Below, in pieces: positions 45,316 to 55,512 of a stretch of DNA of 64,000 nt (the stretch's first letter is position 1; each line of letters opens with the position of its first letter). The notes under the pieces were generated by a model that worked only from the letters and a program-made list of their open reading frames with translations, ran no database searches and was not told where the DNA came from. The position numbers and the translations under genes were made by a program. The stretch spans positions 62,001 to 126,000 of the forward strand of contig CAZPHC010000007.1 of the NCBI GenBank assembly GCA_964586155.1. The letters are read 5' to 3'. This stretch comes from SXNM01 sp964586155 (lineage in GTDB: Bacteria > Myxococcota_A > UBA9042).

Positions 45316-46711
45316 GGCGCTGCAGCCACGCCACGACCTCGACGTGCGGCGTCTGCGGCAGCGTCTCGTAGGCGCGCGCCGCGACAAGCTCGTACGCTGG
45401 CGCAAGCTGCTCGAGATCACGTTGCAGGCTCGCGGGGTTACAGCTCATCACGTGCAACCTCGGCGCTCCGAGGGCCAGCAGCTCGGCGCAGACGGCCTTG
45501 CCCAGGCCCGCACGCGGCGGGTTGGCCACGACCAGGTCCGGGACGCGACCGGCCTCACGCACCGCGCGCACGCCGTCGGCGGCGGCGCTGGGGGCGACGC
45601 CGAGGACGGCAGCGTTGGCCGCTGAGCTCTCGACCGGCAGCACCTCGGCGAACTGGCGGCGCAGCAGCGTCGTCGTCGAGCCCGAACCCGCGTAGAGATC
45701 GAGGGCGAAGCGGCCCTCGGGGCGGCTCGCGCCGTCCGGCAGCAGGCAGAGGTCGCGCCAGGCGCGCGCCGCCATCGTCGGGTTCGGCTGCAAGAAGCCC
45801 TGCGGCGGGATCGCGACGTCGAGCGGTGCCTCGTCCGCCATCTCGACGCGCATCGACAGGACCTGCACGCCGCGCAGGGGCTGCACGTCGGCGCCGCGCA
45901 GGTCGTTGCCTTCACCGTGCGCGACGGCGCACGACCAGCCGTCGACGACGTCGACCAGGCCCGGCAGCGTCGTCACGGCGAGCGAGTGATCGTCGGCGAC
46001 GACCAGCGTGATGTGGACGAGCTCGCCGTCCGTGGCCCCCCAGACCGCGCGCAGGTCACCCTGCCCGTCTTCGCGCGCCGAGACGCCGACGGCGCGGCAG
46101 GCGGCCTCCAGGGCGTCGAAGGCGGCGCGCAGGCGGGGGTGGTCGACGAGGCAGCCGTGCATCGGTGCAGGTCGGGCGCTGCCGCGGCGGTACGAGCCGA
46201 GCCGTAGGCGTCCGTCGCCGCCAGAGAAGGCCAGCCGTTTGGCCGAGTGGCGATAGCCCAGGGCGCCTTCTTCGACCTCCGGGGCCCAGCCGCTGGCGTC
46301 GGCGGGATCGAAAGCCACGTCGCCGCTGGCGGCCTCGACCCGATCGACGGGGATGCCGAGCGCGGCCAGCGCCTGGCGATGCAGCTCCCGCTGCGCTGGC
46401 GGGGCCAGGGGCATCCAGGCGCAGCCGTCACAGCCACGGCCGCCGCGACGGGTGCGGTGGCTCTCGCAGGGCGCGAGGCGGCGGGCCGGATGGCTCTGCA
46501 CCAGCGTCTCGAGCACGGCCCAGATTCGCGGCCCCTGCCGATCGACGTGATCGACGCGGACGATCGCGCGCTCGCCGGCGAAGGCGCCGGGGACGTGCAG
46601 CTCGCGGCCGTGGCTGAAGCCGACGCCGTCCCCCGCGAGGCTGCAGTGGACGATGTCGAGCTCGACGCGGTCGCCGACACGAAGGCTGTTGCTGTTCGTT
46701 GCTTGGCTCAC
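45305..46711 (-). CDS. 23S rRNA (uracil-5)-methyltransferase, RlmD/RumA-like
   Basis: The product has 468 residues. An N-terminal TRAM domain (about 10-65) is followed by iron-sulfur Cys residues in APCESHRT, RGCDGCAWMP and a fourth in MHGCLVDHP. The SAM-binding core has ALDLYAGSGSTTTLLRR, DLVVANPPRAGLG and the catalytic VMSCNPASLQRDL. It should methylate a uridine at C5 in rRNA (or tRNA) using a Cys nucleophile. Start: GTG (MSQATNSNSLRVGDRVEL) with GGGGGA upstream. Which uridine cannot be told from sequence, so no gene symbol is assigned. Confidence 0.88.
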   Translation of the reverse strand: MSQATNSNSLRVGDRVELDIVHCSLAGDGVGFSHGRELHVPGAFAGERAIVRVDHVDRQGPRIWAVLETLVQSHPARRLAPCESHRTRRGGRGCDGCAWMPLAPPAQRELHRQALAALGIPVDRVEAASGDVAFDPADASGWAPEVEEGALGYRHSAKRLAFSGGDGRLRLGSYRRGSARPAPMHGCLVDHPRLRAAFDALEAACRAVGVSAREDGQGDLRAVWGATDGELVHITLVVADDHSLAVTTLPGLVDVVDGWSCAVAHGEGNDLRGADVQPLRGVQVLSMRVEMADEAPLDVAIPPQGFLQPNPTMAARAWRDLCLLPDGASRPEGRFALDLYAGSGSTTTLLRRQFAEVLPVESSAANAAVLGVAPSAAADGVRAVREAGRVPDLVVANPPRAGLGKAVCAELLALGAPRLHVMSCNPASLQRDLEQLAPAYELVAARAYETLPQTPHVEVVAWLQRRPA

Positions 46712-46926
46712 GCGTCCCCCAGGGTCGGGATCGCCCGCTGCCGCGCGGTGCGCGACGACCGCGGCCGGTCACCGCTGCCACGCTACCTCGCGCGCGACGC
46801 TGCGGGGAAGGGGCGAGCGGGCCGAGCGCGCAGATCCGTGGGCCTCGCATTGCCCAGAGGCAGCACGCGATGCTAATCAGCAGCCCGACCGCCGGCCCAA
46901 CGCGGCGGAACGCACGGGAGAGCACC

Positions 46927-49716
46927 TTGAGCGCTGCCATCGACGACATCGCCCTCCACGAGACAGCCCGTGAGCGCTACCTGAACTACGCGCTCTCGGT
47001 CATCACGTCGCGCGCGCTGCCCGACGTCCGCGACGGCCTCAAGCCGGTGCAGCGCCGCATCCTCTACGCGATGCACACCAACCTGCGCCTGGTGCCCGAC
47101 GCCAAATACCGCAAGAGCGCGGCGGTCGTCGGCGAGGTGATGGCCAAGTACCACCCGCACGGCGACTCGAGCATCTACGACGCCATGGTCCGCATGGCGC
47201 AGGACTTCTCGCTGCGCTACCCGCTGGTCGACGGCCAGGGCAACTTCGGCAGCCTCGACGGCGACAACGCCGCGGCCATGCGCTACACCGAGTCGAAGCT
47301 GCGGCACCTCTCGGTGGAGCTGATCGACGAACTGCGCAAGCGCACGGTCGAGATGCGGCCCAACTACGACGGCACGATCTTCGAGCCTGTCGTGCTGCCG
47401 GCGCAGGTGCCGAACCTGCTGATCAACGGCAGCACCGGCATCGCGGTCGGCATGGCGACGAGCATCCCGCCGCACCACCTCGGCGAGGTCATCGACGCCC
47501 TCTGCGCCCTGATCGACGATCCGAACCTGGCCTTGGCCGACATCGTTCCGTCGCGGATCCGCGGCCCGGACTTCCCCACCGGCGGCGAGATCCTCAACGA
47601 CGTCGAGAGCCTGCGCGAGATCTACGAGACTGGACGCGGCTCGATCGAGCTGCGTGGAACCTGGGTGCTCGAAGAGGACGGCAAGCGCAAGCAGATCGTG
47701 CTGACGTCGATCCCGTTCGCGATCAACAAGGCGAACATGATCGTCGAGATCGCCGACCACGTGCGCCAGGGCAAGCTGCCCTTGATCGTCGACGTGCGCG
47801 ACGAGTCCACCGACGAGGTCCGCATCGTCCTGGAGCTGCGCAAGGGCGCCGACGCAGAAGCGGCGATGAGCTACCTGTACAAGCGCACGACGTTGCTGAC
47901 GCGCTTTCACGTCAACCTGACGGCGTTGATCCCGACCGAGGACCCGCAGCTCTGCCGGCCCGAGCGCCTGAGCCTGCTGCAGATCCTCCGTCACTTCTTG
48001 GACTTCCGCTACGAGGTCACCTGCAAGCGCCTGCGCTTCGACCTCGAGGAGCTCGAGCGCCGGATCCACATCCTCGAGGGCTTCGAGAAGGTCTTCGACG
48101 ACCTCGACGAGGCGATCCGCCTGATCCGCACCAGCTCCGGCAAGGAGGACGCGCGCAACCGCCTGATGGAGCGCTTCGACCTCGACTGGGACCAGGGCGA
48201 GGCGATCCTCGAGACCAAGCTGTATCGCCTGGCCAAGCTCGAGATCGAGTCGATCCGCAAGGAGCTGGCCGAGAAGCGGGCCGAGGCCGCGCGCCTGCGG
48301 GCCCTTCTCGCCGACGACAGCCAGCTCTGGGCCCTGATCCGCGGCGAGCTCGGCGAGCTGCGCACCGCCTACGACGATCGCCGCCGCACCCAGATCACCG
48401 GCCCGGTCGAGACCTCGGCGTTCTCCGAAGAGACGTACATCGTCGCCGAGGACTCGTTCGTCATCGTCACGCGCGAGGGCTGGATCAAGCGACAGAAGAG
48501 CTACACCGACGCCGCGTCGATCCGCGTGCGCGAGGGCGACGCCGTCGGCTGGATCGTGCCCTGCAGCACGCGCGAGACCGTGGTCCTGCTCGGCGATCGC
48601 GGCAAGGCCTACACCGTGCGCGTGGCCGATCTGCCGCTGACGACGGGCTACGGCGAGTTCGTCGGCGCGCGCTTCGAGCTGGCCGACGGCGAAAGCCTGG
48701 TGGCGGTGCAGACCAGCGATCGGCGCGTCTGGCCGCGACAGGCGCCGTCGTTCCTGGCCAGCCTGGCCGAAGACGCGCCCAAGCCGCCGTACCTCTGCGC
48801 CTGCACCCGCGCCGGCCGCACCATGCGCATCGCGCTCGAGGGCTACCTCGAGCCCTCGACCCGCGCCGGTCGCACCTACCTGCGCCTGACCGACGGCTTC
48901 CCCGGCGGCGACCTGGTGATCTCGGCGACGATCAGCGACGGCGAGGAGCTGGTGGCGGTCGTCACCCGCGACGGTCGGACCCTGCTCTTCCCCATCGCGG
49001 ACGTGCCGGTGCTCTCGGGCGCGGGCAAGGGCGTCGCGGCGATCAAGCTCAGCGTCGGTGACCATCTGGTGGCGGCGGGGCTGGTCCACGGCCGCGACGG
49101 CACTCTCGAGGTCCGGCTCAAGGGCGACAAGGTGGAGCCCGTCGCGGCGTCGCGCTTCCGTCCATCGGGCCGCGGCGGCGCCGGCCGTCCGCTGATCCGC
49201 AGCGGCAAGGTCGAGGGCATGGTCGAGGCGCCGGTGGTGCTGCGCTTCCCCGACGCGGTCGCCGACGCGGAGCGCCAGCAGGCGTCGACCAAGGTCGAGC
49301 AGGTCGACGCGCCCGTGGTGCCCGCGGCCGTGCCGGAAACGCCGGCGCGCAGCGACGAGCTCGCGTCGATCTTCGGCGGCGTCCGGCCCGCCATCTGGTC
49401 CGGCGCGCGCCCCGGCGCGTTGCCCGGCATCCTCGAGTCGACGACGCGGCCAGACGACAACGAGCCCGAGGCGGGCCTGCTGCCGGTGGACGACGCGGCC
49501 GAGGTCGCGAGCCTGCGCGACGCCAGCGCGCCGTTGCGGCCGAGTGGTCCCCCAGCGCTGCGCCCCAGCGGTGGACCGGCGCTGCGCCCCGGCGCCGCCC
49601 CGGCCGCGGCCCCAGAGGACGACGCCGCACGCCGCAAGCGATTGCTCGAGATGCTCGAACGCAAGAAGAAGGGCGGCCGCGGCGGCCCCGACGACGACCA
49701 GGGTTCCCTGCTCTAG
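46927..49716 (+). CDS. parC: DNA topoisomerase IV subunit A
   Basis: The product has 929 residues. The start is taken as TTG 46927, with GGGAG about 6 bases upstream; this puts the active-site Tyr (AAMRYTESKL) at residue 120, as in E. coli ParC. An ATG at 46870 would add 19 residues. The winged helix/QRDR region (KYHPHGDSSIYDAMV), the tower and the coiled coil precede a C-terminal beta-pinwheel (about 510-790). I see no GyrA box, which favours topoisomerase IV over gyrase. The last 140 residues are a low-complexity tail with LRPSG/LRPGA repeats and a basic end (RRKRLLEMLERKKK). It decatenates daughter chromosomes with ParE, encoded next. Confidence 0.92.
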   Translation: MSAAIDDIALHETARERYLNYALSVITSRALPDVRDGLKPVQRRILYAMHTNLRLVPDAKYRKSAAVVGEVMAKYHPHGDSSIYDAMVRMAQDFSLRYPLVDGQGNFGSLDGDNAAAMRYTESKLRHLSVELIDELRKRTVEMRPNYDGTIFEPVVLPAQVPNLLINGSTGIAVGMATSIPPHHLGEVIDALCALIDDPNLALADIVPSRIRGPDFPTGGEILNDVESLREIYETGRGSIELRGTWVLEEDGKRKQIVLTSIPFAINKANMIVEIADHVRQGKLPLIVDVRDESTDEVRIVLELRKGADAEAAMSYLYKRTTLLTRFHVNLTALIPTEDPQLCRPERLSLLQILRHFLDFRYEVTCKRLRFDLEELERRIHILEGFEKVFDDLDEAIRLIRTSSGKEDARNRLMERFDLDWDQGEAILETKLYRLAKLEIESIRKELAEKRAEAARLRALLADDSQLWALIRGELGELRTAYDDRRRTQITGPVETSAFSEETYIVAEDSFVIVTREGWIKRQKSYTDAASIRVREGDAVGWIVPCSTRETVVLLGDRGKAYTVRVADLPLTTGYGEFVGARFELADGESLVAVQTSDRRVWPRQAPSFLASLAEDAPKPPYLCACTRAGRTMRIALEGYLEPSTRAGRTYLRLTDGFPGGDLVISATISDGEELVAVVTRDGRTLLFPIADVPVLSGAGKGVAAIKLSVGDHLVAAGLVHGRDGTLEVRLKGDKVEPVAASRFRPSGRGGAGRPLIRSGKVEGMVEAPVVLRFPDAVADAERQQASTKVEQVDAPVVPAAVPETPARSDELASIFGGVRPAIWSGARPGALPGILESTTRPDDNEPEAGLLPVDDAAEVASLRDASAPLRPSGPPALRPSGGPALRPGAAPAAAPEDDAARRKRLLEMLERKKKGGRGGPDDDQGSLL

Positions 49717-49736
49717 CGCGGGCGACGAACCCGCGC
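49716..49736 (+). terminator. hairpin right after the parC stop codon
   Basis: GCGCGGG and CCCGCGC form a perfect 7-base stem around a CGACGAA loop, starting at the last base of the parC stop. It could terminate or attenuate between parC and parE, or protect the parC message. Confidence 0.4.
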
Positions 49737-49837
49737 CGAGCGCGCGCTGCGCCACGCCCTGCTGTCGCCCCTAGCCCCGATGTCGCGCCCCACCGCCAGG
49801 CGGGGCGCAGGTCCGCCCGGACCAGCCGAGGAGCCCG

Positions 49838-51799
<1,962 letters not shown>

Positions 51800-51824
51800 G
51801 CCCGCGCCGCCGGCTGCGGCGGGC
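51800..51824 (+). terminator. hairpin after parE (candidate terminator)
   Basis: GCCCGCGCCGC (51800-51810) pairs with GCGGCGGGC (51816-51824) over a CGGCT loop with bulged bases, directly after the parE stop codon. Confidence 0.4.
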
Positions 51825-51917
51825 CCCCTGCACGTCCTGCGCGCCTGGTGCTAGCCTCGTGGGCCTACACGGCAAGCCCCGCGCCCGCGCCCCGCGCCGG
51901 CCGCAGTGGAGGCAGGG

Positions 51918-53204
51918 ATGTTCGAGAACCGCGTCGCCAAGTCGTTCACGACCCGGCGGAACCTGCTGCGGGGCGCGTTCCCCGCAGCCCACGACTTCCT
52001 CGTCGAGCTCGAGGAGCGTTCGCCGCCGGTGATCTGGCTCAACGCAGCCAAGAACGCCCAGGTCTACTGGCAGGACAGTTTCCTGTGCGCCGTGACCTTC
52101 GTCGGCGTCGGCGAGGCGAACACCGGCATCCGCTTCTCGCCGGACGGCGGCAAGCTGATCGACGAGACCCATGACCGCAGCGCGCTGCTCTTCGACAAGG
52201 GCCTGCTCGAGCTGGTCGAGCGCCACGGCGGCCTGCGCAACCGCTGGGCGACGGTGCGCGACGACGGCGAGATCGAGCTGCGGCATCCGGCGCCGGGCGC
52301 GTTCTTCCGCGACGTAATGGCGCTGTTCCAGACGACCGGCGCGCGCGACCGGGCCGAGCGGCTGTCGGCGGCGCTCGAGAGCGAACTCGCTGGCTCCTCG
52401 CACGAGGGGATGGCCACGACAAGCGCGCCCGGCGCAGAGCAGCGGCTCGCGTCCCTGGCGGCGAGCGCGACCGCGGTCGCGGACGTAGGAGCCACCAGCG
52501 CGGTCGCCGCCGCAGCCGACGCGCCCGCGGTGGCGACCGTCGCGAGCGACGCGCCGCCGGCAGCGCAGGTGCCGACGCCGGCCACAGCGCCGAGCGGAGC
52601 ACCTGCGGAGGCCGCCGCGACGACGACCAGCGCGGCGCCGACCACGACGGCCCCAGCGGCACCTCCCGTGGCGACGCCCTCGCCGACGGCGGTGGCCAAC
52701 CACAAGACCGGCCCCGCGCCGCGACCGCACGAGGCGCAACGCCCGCGCCCGCTGCACCGCAACGAGACGCACCGGATCATCGGCTTCGAGCACCTGGTCG
52801 ACGCCTACGTCACCCTCGCCGGCCGCGAGGCCGGTGGCGGCGAGGCGGCGGCGGTGGCGCGGCGACGGGTCGAAGACCTCGAGCAGATCTTCCTCTGCCG
52901 CCTGCCCCGCCCGGACGAGATCCGTGGGCCGCGCACGGCGGACCGCGCCCAGGTCATCGAGCTGGCGTGGCGCTGCCTGCGCCTGGCCGCGAGCATCGAG
53001 TCACCGTTCCTCGAGCCTCCTCGGGCGCCCAAGGACACGATGATCGTCGAGCTGTGGGAGGATCACGGCGAGGCGCTCGGCACGCCGATCGAGGCGCTGC
53101 GCCGCGCATGCCGCGAGACGGTCAAGAGCGCGTTGGTCACGCTCTTCCCCGGCATCGAGGAGACGCTGGTCAGCGAGGCCGAGCTCGAGACCCTTCGGCC
53201 TTGA
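51918..53204 (+). CDS. hypothetical protein with two domains joined by an Ala/Thr/Pro linker
   Basis: The product has 428 residues. The N-terminal part (about 1-165; MFENRVAKSFTTRRNLLRGA, VYWQDSFLCAVTFVGV) has no signal peptide. A low-complexity Ala/Thr/Pro/Val linker (about 165-270) joins a helical C-terminal domain (RIIGFEHLVDAYVTLAGREA to ELETLRP). I recognise no family. Start: ATG with GGAGG 5 bases upstream, 12 bases inside an in-frame GTG. The last 35 bases overlap the 3-prime end of the convergent gene. Confidence 0.75.
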   Translation: MFENRVAKSFTTRRNLLRGAFPAAHDFLVELEERSPPVIWLNAAKNAQVYWQDSFLCAVTFVGVGEANTGIRFSPDGGKLIDETHDRSALLFDKGLLELVERHGGLRNRWATVRDDGEIELRHPAPGAFFRDVMALFQTTGARDRAERLSAALESELAGSSHEGMATTSAPGAEQRLASLAASATAVADVGATSAVAAAADAPAVATVASDAPPAAQVPTPATAPSGAPAEAAATTTSAAPTTTAPAAPPVATPSPTAVANHKTGPAPRPHEAQRPRPLHRNETHRIIGFEHLVDAYVTLAGREAGGGEAAAVARRRVEDLEQIFLCRLPRPDEIRGPRTADRAQVIELAWRCLRLAASIESPFLEPPRAPKDTMIVELWEDHGEALGTPIEALRRACRETVKSALVTLFPGIEETLVSEAELETLRP

Positions 53205-54249
53205 TGCGACCGTTGGCGAAGGCGTAGGTATCGCTCTTGTATTGAACGCGGTTGCCGCCGAGGCAGGCGAGGGCGAAGCCGGACGGCACGCTCCAGCGGC
53301 TGCCGTCGTCGGGGGCCGTGACGGCGATCGAGGCGACGCTCCTGTAGCGACCGTCGTCGCCCACCCGCAGCGCATGCAGCTTGCGGCCGGCGCGCTCGAC
53401 GGCAAAGAGGTCGAGGCCGCCCTGGCCCTTGGCCTGCTCCGGCTCCGCGAGGCAGACCTCGAACGCGACGAAGGGCAGCAGCGAACGCGGCGTCGCGGCC
53501 GAGAGATCCGTCACGGACGTCGTGCCGGTGCGCAAGAAGTCCTGCCAGAGCTCTTCGCTGATGCCGACGACGGCCTCGACGCCCTTGCCCTGCCAATCCC
53601 AATGGAACAGCGGCAGGTGCGGCGTCGCCTCGAGCACCGCCTTGCCGTCGACCCAGCGGGCCACCATCGACAGCGGCGTGCTGACGTCCGGCTTCGACCA
53701 GACCAGGAACACGGCGTTGCGCCCCGCGCCGAGCTGCAGCGGCAGCCGCATCCAGCCCGCAGCGATGCCGGCGAACTTCGACTCGAGCGCGACGGTTCCG
53801 TCGTTGCGCACGATCCGGGCGATGAACGACGCCGCCTTCTCGGGCTCGCCGTGCCAATCGTCGGCGGCAGGCGTCTGGTCGACGGTCAGCGTCTCGTCCT
53901 TGCCGTCGCCGTCGAGGTCGATCTGGACCTTGCCGGCCTTCTTGCGAGGTTGCTGGCGCACGCGACCGACGTCCAGCGGCTCTTCGGCTGAGTGGTCCGA
54001 CGCCTTCGCCGCGCTTGCCGCGGGGCTCGGCGGGGCCACCGTCGGTGTCGCCTCGGCGGGCGCCGCAGCAGGCGCGGCGTCGACGGCCGGGGCCGCAGCT
54101 GCGCGGGCGGCGGCGGGCTCGTGGACCGGCGCAGCCGCCACCTTCGCCCCTGAGCCCGCGGTCTTGCGATCGCCGCAACCGGTGGACAGCAGCGCCGCCA
54201 ACACGACCGCACACGCGAGACGACCGGACAGCGTCGACGTCATGGACAT
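53170..54249 (-). CDS. hypothetical lipoprotein with FG-GAP-like element
   Basis: The product has 359 residues and a lipoprotein signal (CAVVLAALLSTGC). An Ala/Pro linker (about 30-95) precedes a beta-rich domain with IDLDGDGKDETLTV (a calcium-loop/FG-GAP-like segment), FIARIVRNDGTVALESK and LALACLGGNRVQYKS. I recognise no specific family. Start: ATG 54249 with GAGG 8 bases upstream; another ATG lies 6 bases later. The start overlaps the MORN-protein stop by 10 bases, so the two are coupled. The 3-prime end overlaps the convergent gene by 35 bases. Confidence 0.75.
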   Translation of the reverse strand: MSMTSTLSGRLACAVVLAALLSTGCGDRKTAGSGAKVAAAPVHEPAAARAAAAPAVDAAPAAAPAEATPTVAPPSPAASAAKASDHSAEEPLDVGRVRQQPRKKAGKVQIDLDGDGKDETLTVDQTPAADDWHGEPEKAASFIARIVRNDGTVALESKFAGIAAGWMRLPLQLGAGRNAVFLVWSKPDVSTPLSMVARWVDGKAVLEATPHLPLFHWDWQGKGVEAVVGISEELWQDFLRTGTTSVTDLSAATPRSLLPFVAFEVCLAEPEQAKGQGGLDLFAVERAGRKLHALRVGDDGRYRSVASIAVTAPDDGSRWSVPSGFALACLGGNRVQYKSDTYAFANGRIKAEGSRARPR

Positions 54250-55385
54250 GGCCGCAACCTCACTTCGGCCTCTGCGGTCGAGACCCAGGTCCGCTTGCCG
54301 TGGACATAACACGCGCCGAGCGAGAACGCCGCGCTTGCGTCCCAACTGCGATAGAGCCCGTGCAGTTCGTCGTCGGCGTAGGTCGCGTCGACCTCGAGCC
54401 GCCCGCCTTCATGGTAGCGGCGGTGCGGACCGTGTCGCTTGCCGTCGACGAAGGTCGTCTCGACCTGCAAGGTCCCGTTCGCGAAGTACGAACGCTCCGC
54501 GCCGTGCTGGCGATCGTCGACGAACTCGGTCTGGCTGAGCATGACGCCCGACGCGGCGTAGGTGACGGCCTTGCCCTGGCGCCGGTCGAAGCTCCAGGTC
54601 ACGCGCGACTCGACCTTGCCGTCGGGATGCCAGCTGGTGAACTCGCCGTGTTTGGCGCCGAACTCGAAGTGGCCGCGCCAGTCGAGGGAGCCGTCCGCCC
54701 GGCGTACCTCGAAGTCGCCGTGTTCCTTGCCCTCGCGGTAGTGGCCGCTGACCTTGAGCTGGCCGTTGTCGAACCACTCCTGCCACGGTCCGGTCTGCTG
54801 CCCCTTGGCGTAGACGCCCTCGCGGGCGATGAGGCCGTTGTCGTGCCAGGAGCGCCAGGCGCCGTGCAGCTTGCCCGCGGCGTAGTGCGCCTCTTCGGCC
54901 GGGCGGCCGTTGGTGTGCCAGGCGCGCGCGACGCCGGTGCGCACGCCGCGTTGCCAGCGCTCCTCGAGGCGCGGTCGACCGTCGCGATGCCACGCGAGCA
55001 ACACACCGTCGCGGACGCCAGCGCGCCAGCGGGCCTCGGTCTTGCGGCTGCCGTCGTCGTGGTACTCGTAGAACGGCCCGGATTTCTCGCCCAGGTGGTA
55101 GCGGCCGAAGACCAGCTTGCGCCCGTTGTCGTACCAGGAGCGGTAGGCGCCGTGGCGGACGACGTCCCCGTCGTGCTCGATGACGCAGTAGCGCTCGAAG
55201 CCCTCTGGCGGGGCCTGACCGACCAGGCGCGCGCCCGGCGGACAGACATGGCGGCCCCAGCGCGGCGCGGCGTCAGACCGCTGCGCGATCGGCAGCGAGC
55301 AACCCAGCGCCAGGAACGCCAGCACGGCGCGCAGGACGGGCCGCGGGGTTGGCCGTCGGGGGGCGGATGCGAATGCGGGGGACAT
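54240..55385 (-). CDS. MORN-repeat (YwqK-type) secreted protein
   Basis: The product has 381 residues and a signal-like N-terminus (RAVLAFLALGCS, possibly a lipoprotein). About a dozen MORN-type repeats of 22-24 residues follow, for example RHGAYRSWYDNGRKLVFGRY, LHGAWRSWHDNGLIAREGVY and GPWQEWFDNGQLKVSGHY. The C-terminus (AFSLGACYVHGKRTW) is unique. Such YwqK-like proteins are found widely; the antitoxin label given to some is not supported here since no toxin is adjacent. The repeats form an extended beta solenoid, probably binding or scaffolding. The GGAG site lies 8 bases before the ATG, inside a hairpin. It is coupled to the downstream lipoprotein. Confidence 0.82.
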   Translation of the reverse strand: MSPAFASAPRRPTPRPVLRAVLAFLALGCSLPIAQRSDAAPRWGRHVCPPGARLVGQAPPEGFERYCVIEHDGDVVRHGAYRSWYDNGRKLVFGRYHLGEKSGPFYEYHDDGSRKTEARWRAGVRDGVLLAWHRDGRPRLEERWQRGVRTGVARAWHTNGRPAEEAHYAAGKLHGAWRSWHDNGLIAREGVYAKGQQTGPWQEWFDNGQLKVSGHYREGKEHGDFEVRRADGSLDWRGHFEFGAKHGEFTSWHPDGKVESRVTWSFDRRQGKAVTYAASGVMLSQTEFVDDRQHGAERSYFANGTLQVETTFVDGKRHGPHRRYHEGGRLEVDATYADDELHGLYRSWDASAAFSLGACYVHGKRTWVSTAEAEVRLRPCP

Positions 55386-55392
55386 CAGCGTG

Positions 55393-55422
55393 CTCCGGCG
55401 TGGACGGGGTTCCGTCCCGGAG
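55393..55422 (-). promoter_or_regulatory. hairpin covering the ribosome site of the MORN-protein gene
   Basis: On the minus strand CTCCG pairs with CGGAG and, inside it, GGACGG pairs with CCGTCC around an AACC loop. The GGAG used as ribosome site is in the outer stem. It may serve as a terminator for the giant gene upstream, or mask the site and tune translation. Confidence 0.35.
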
Positions 55423-55512
55423 TCTGGGGTCGCCGCGCGCGAACCGCAAATTCCGCAGCCGCCCGCGGTGGGCGGGATCACGGCGAGCGCAGCACGGGAG
55501 GCCGGGCGTTGG

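Noticed and set aside
54240..55385. YwqK-type protein as part of a toxin-antitoxin system
   Set aside because: The antitoxin label is a database habit. The protein has a signal peptide and no toxin-like neighbour, so I treat it as a secreted MORN-repeat protein.
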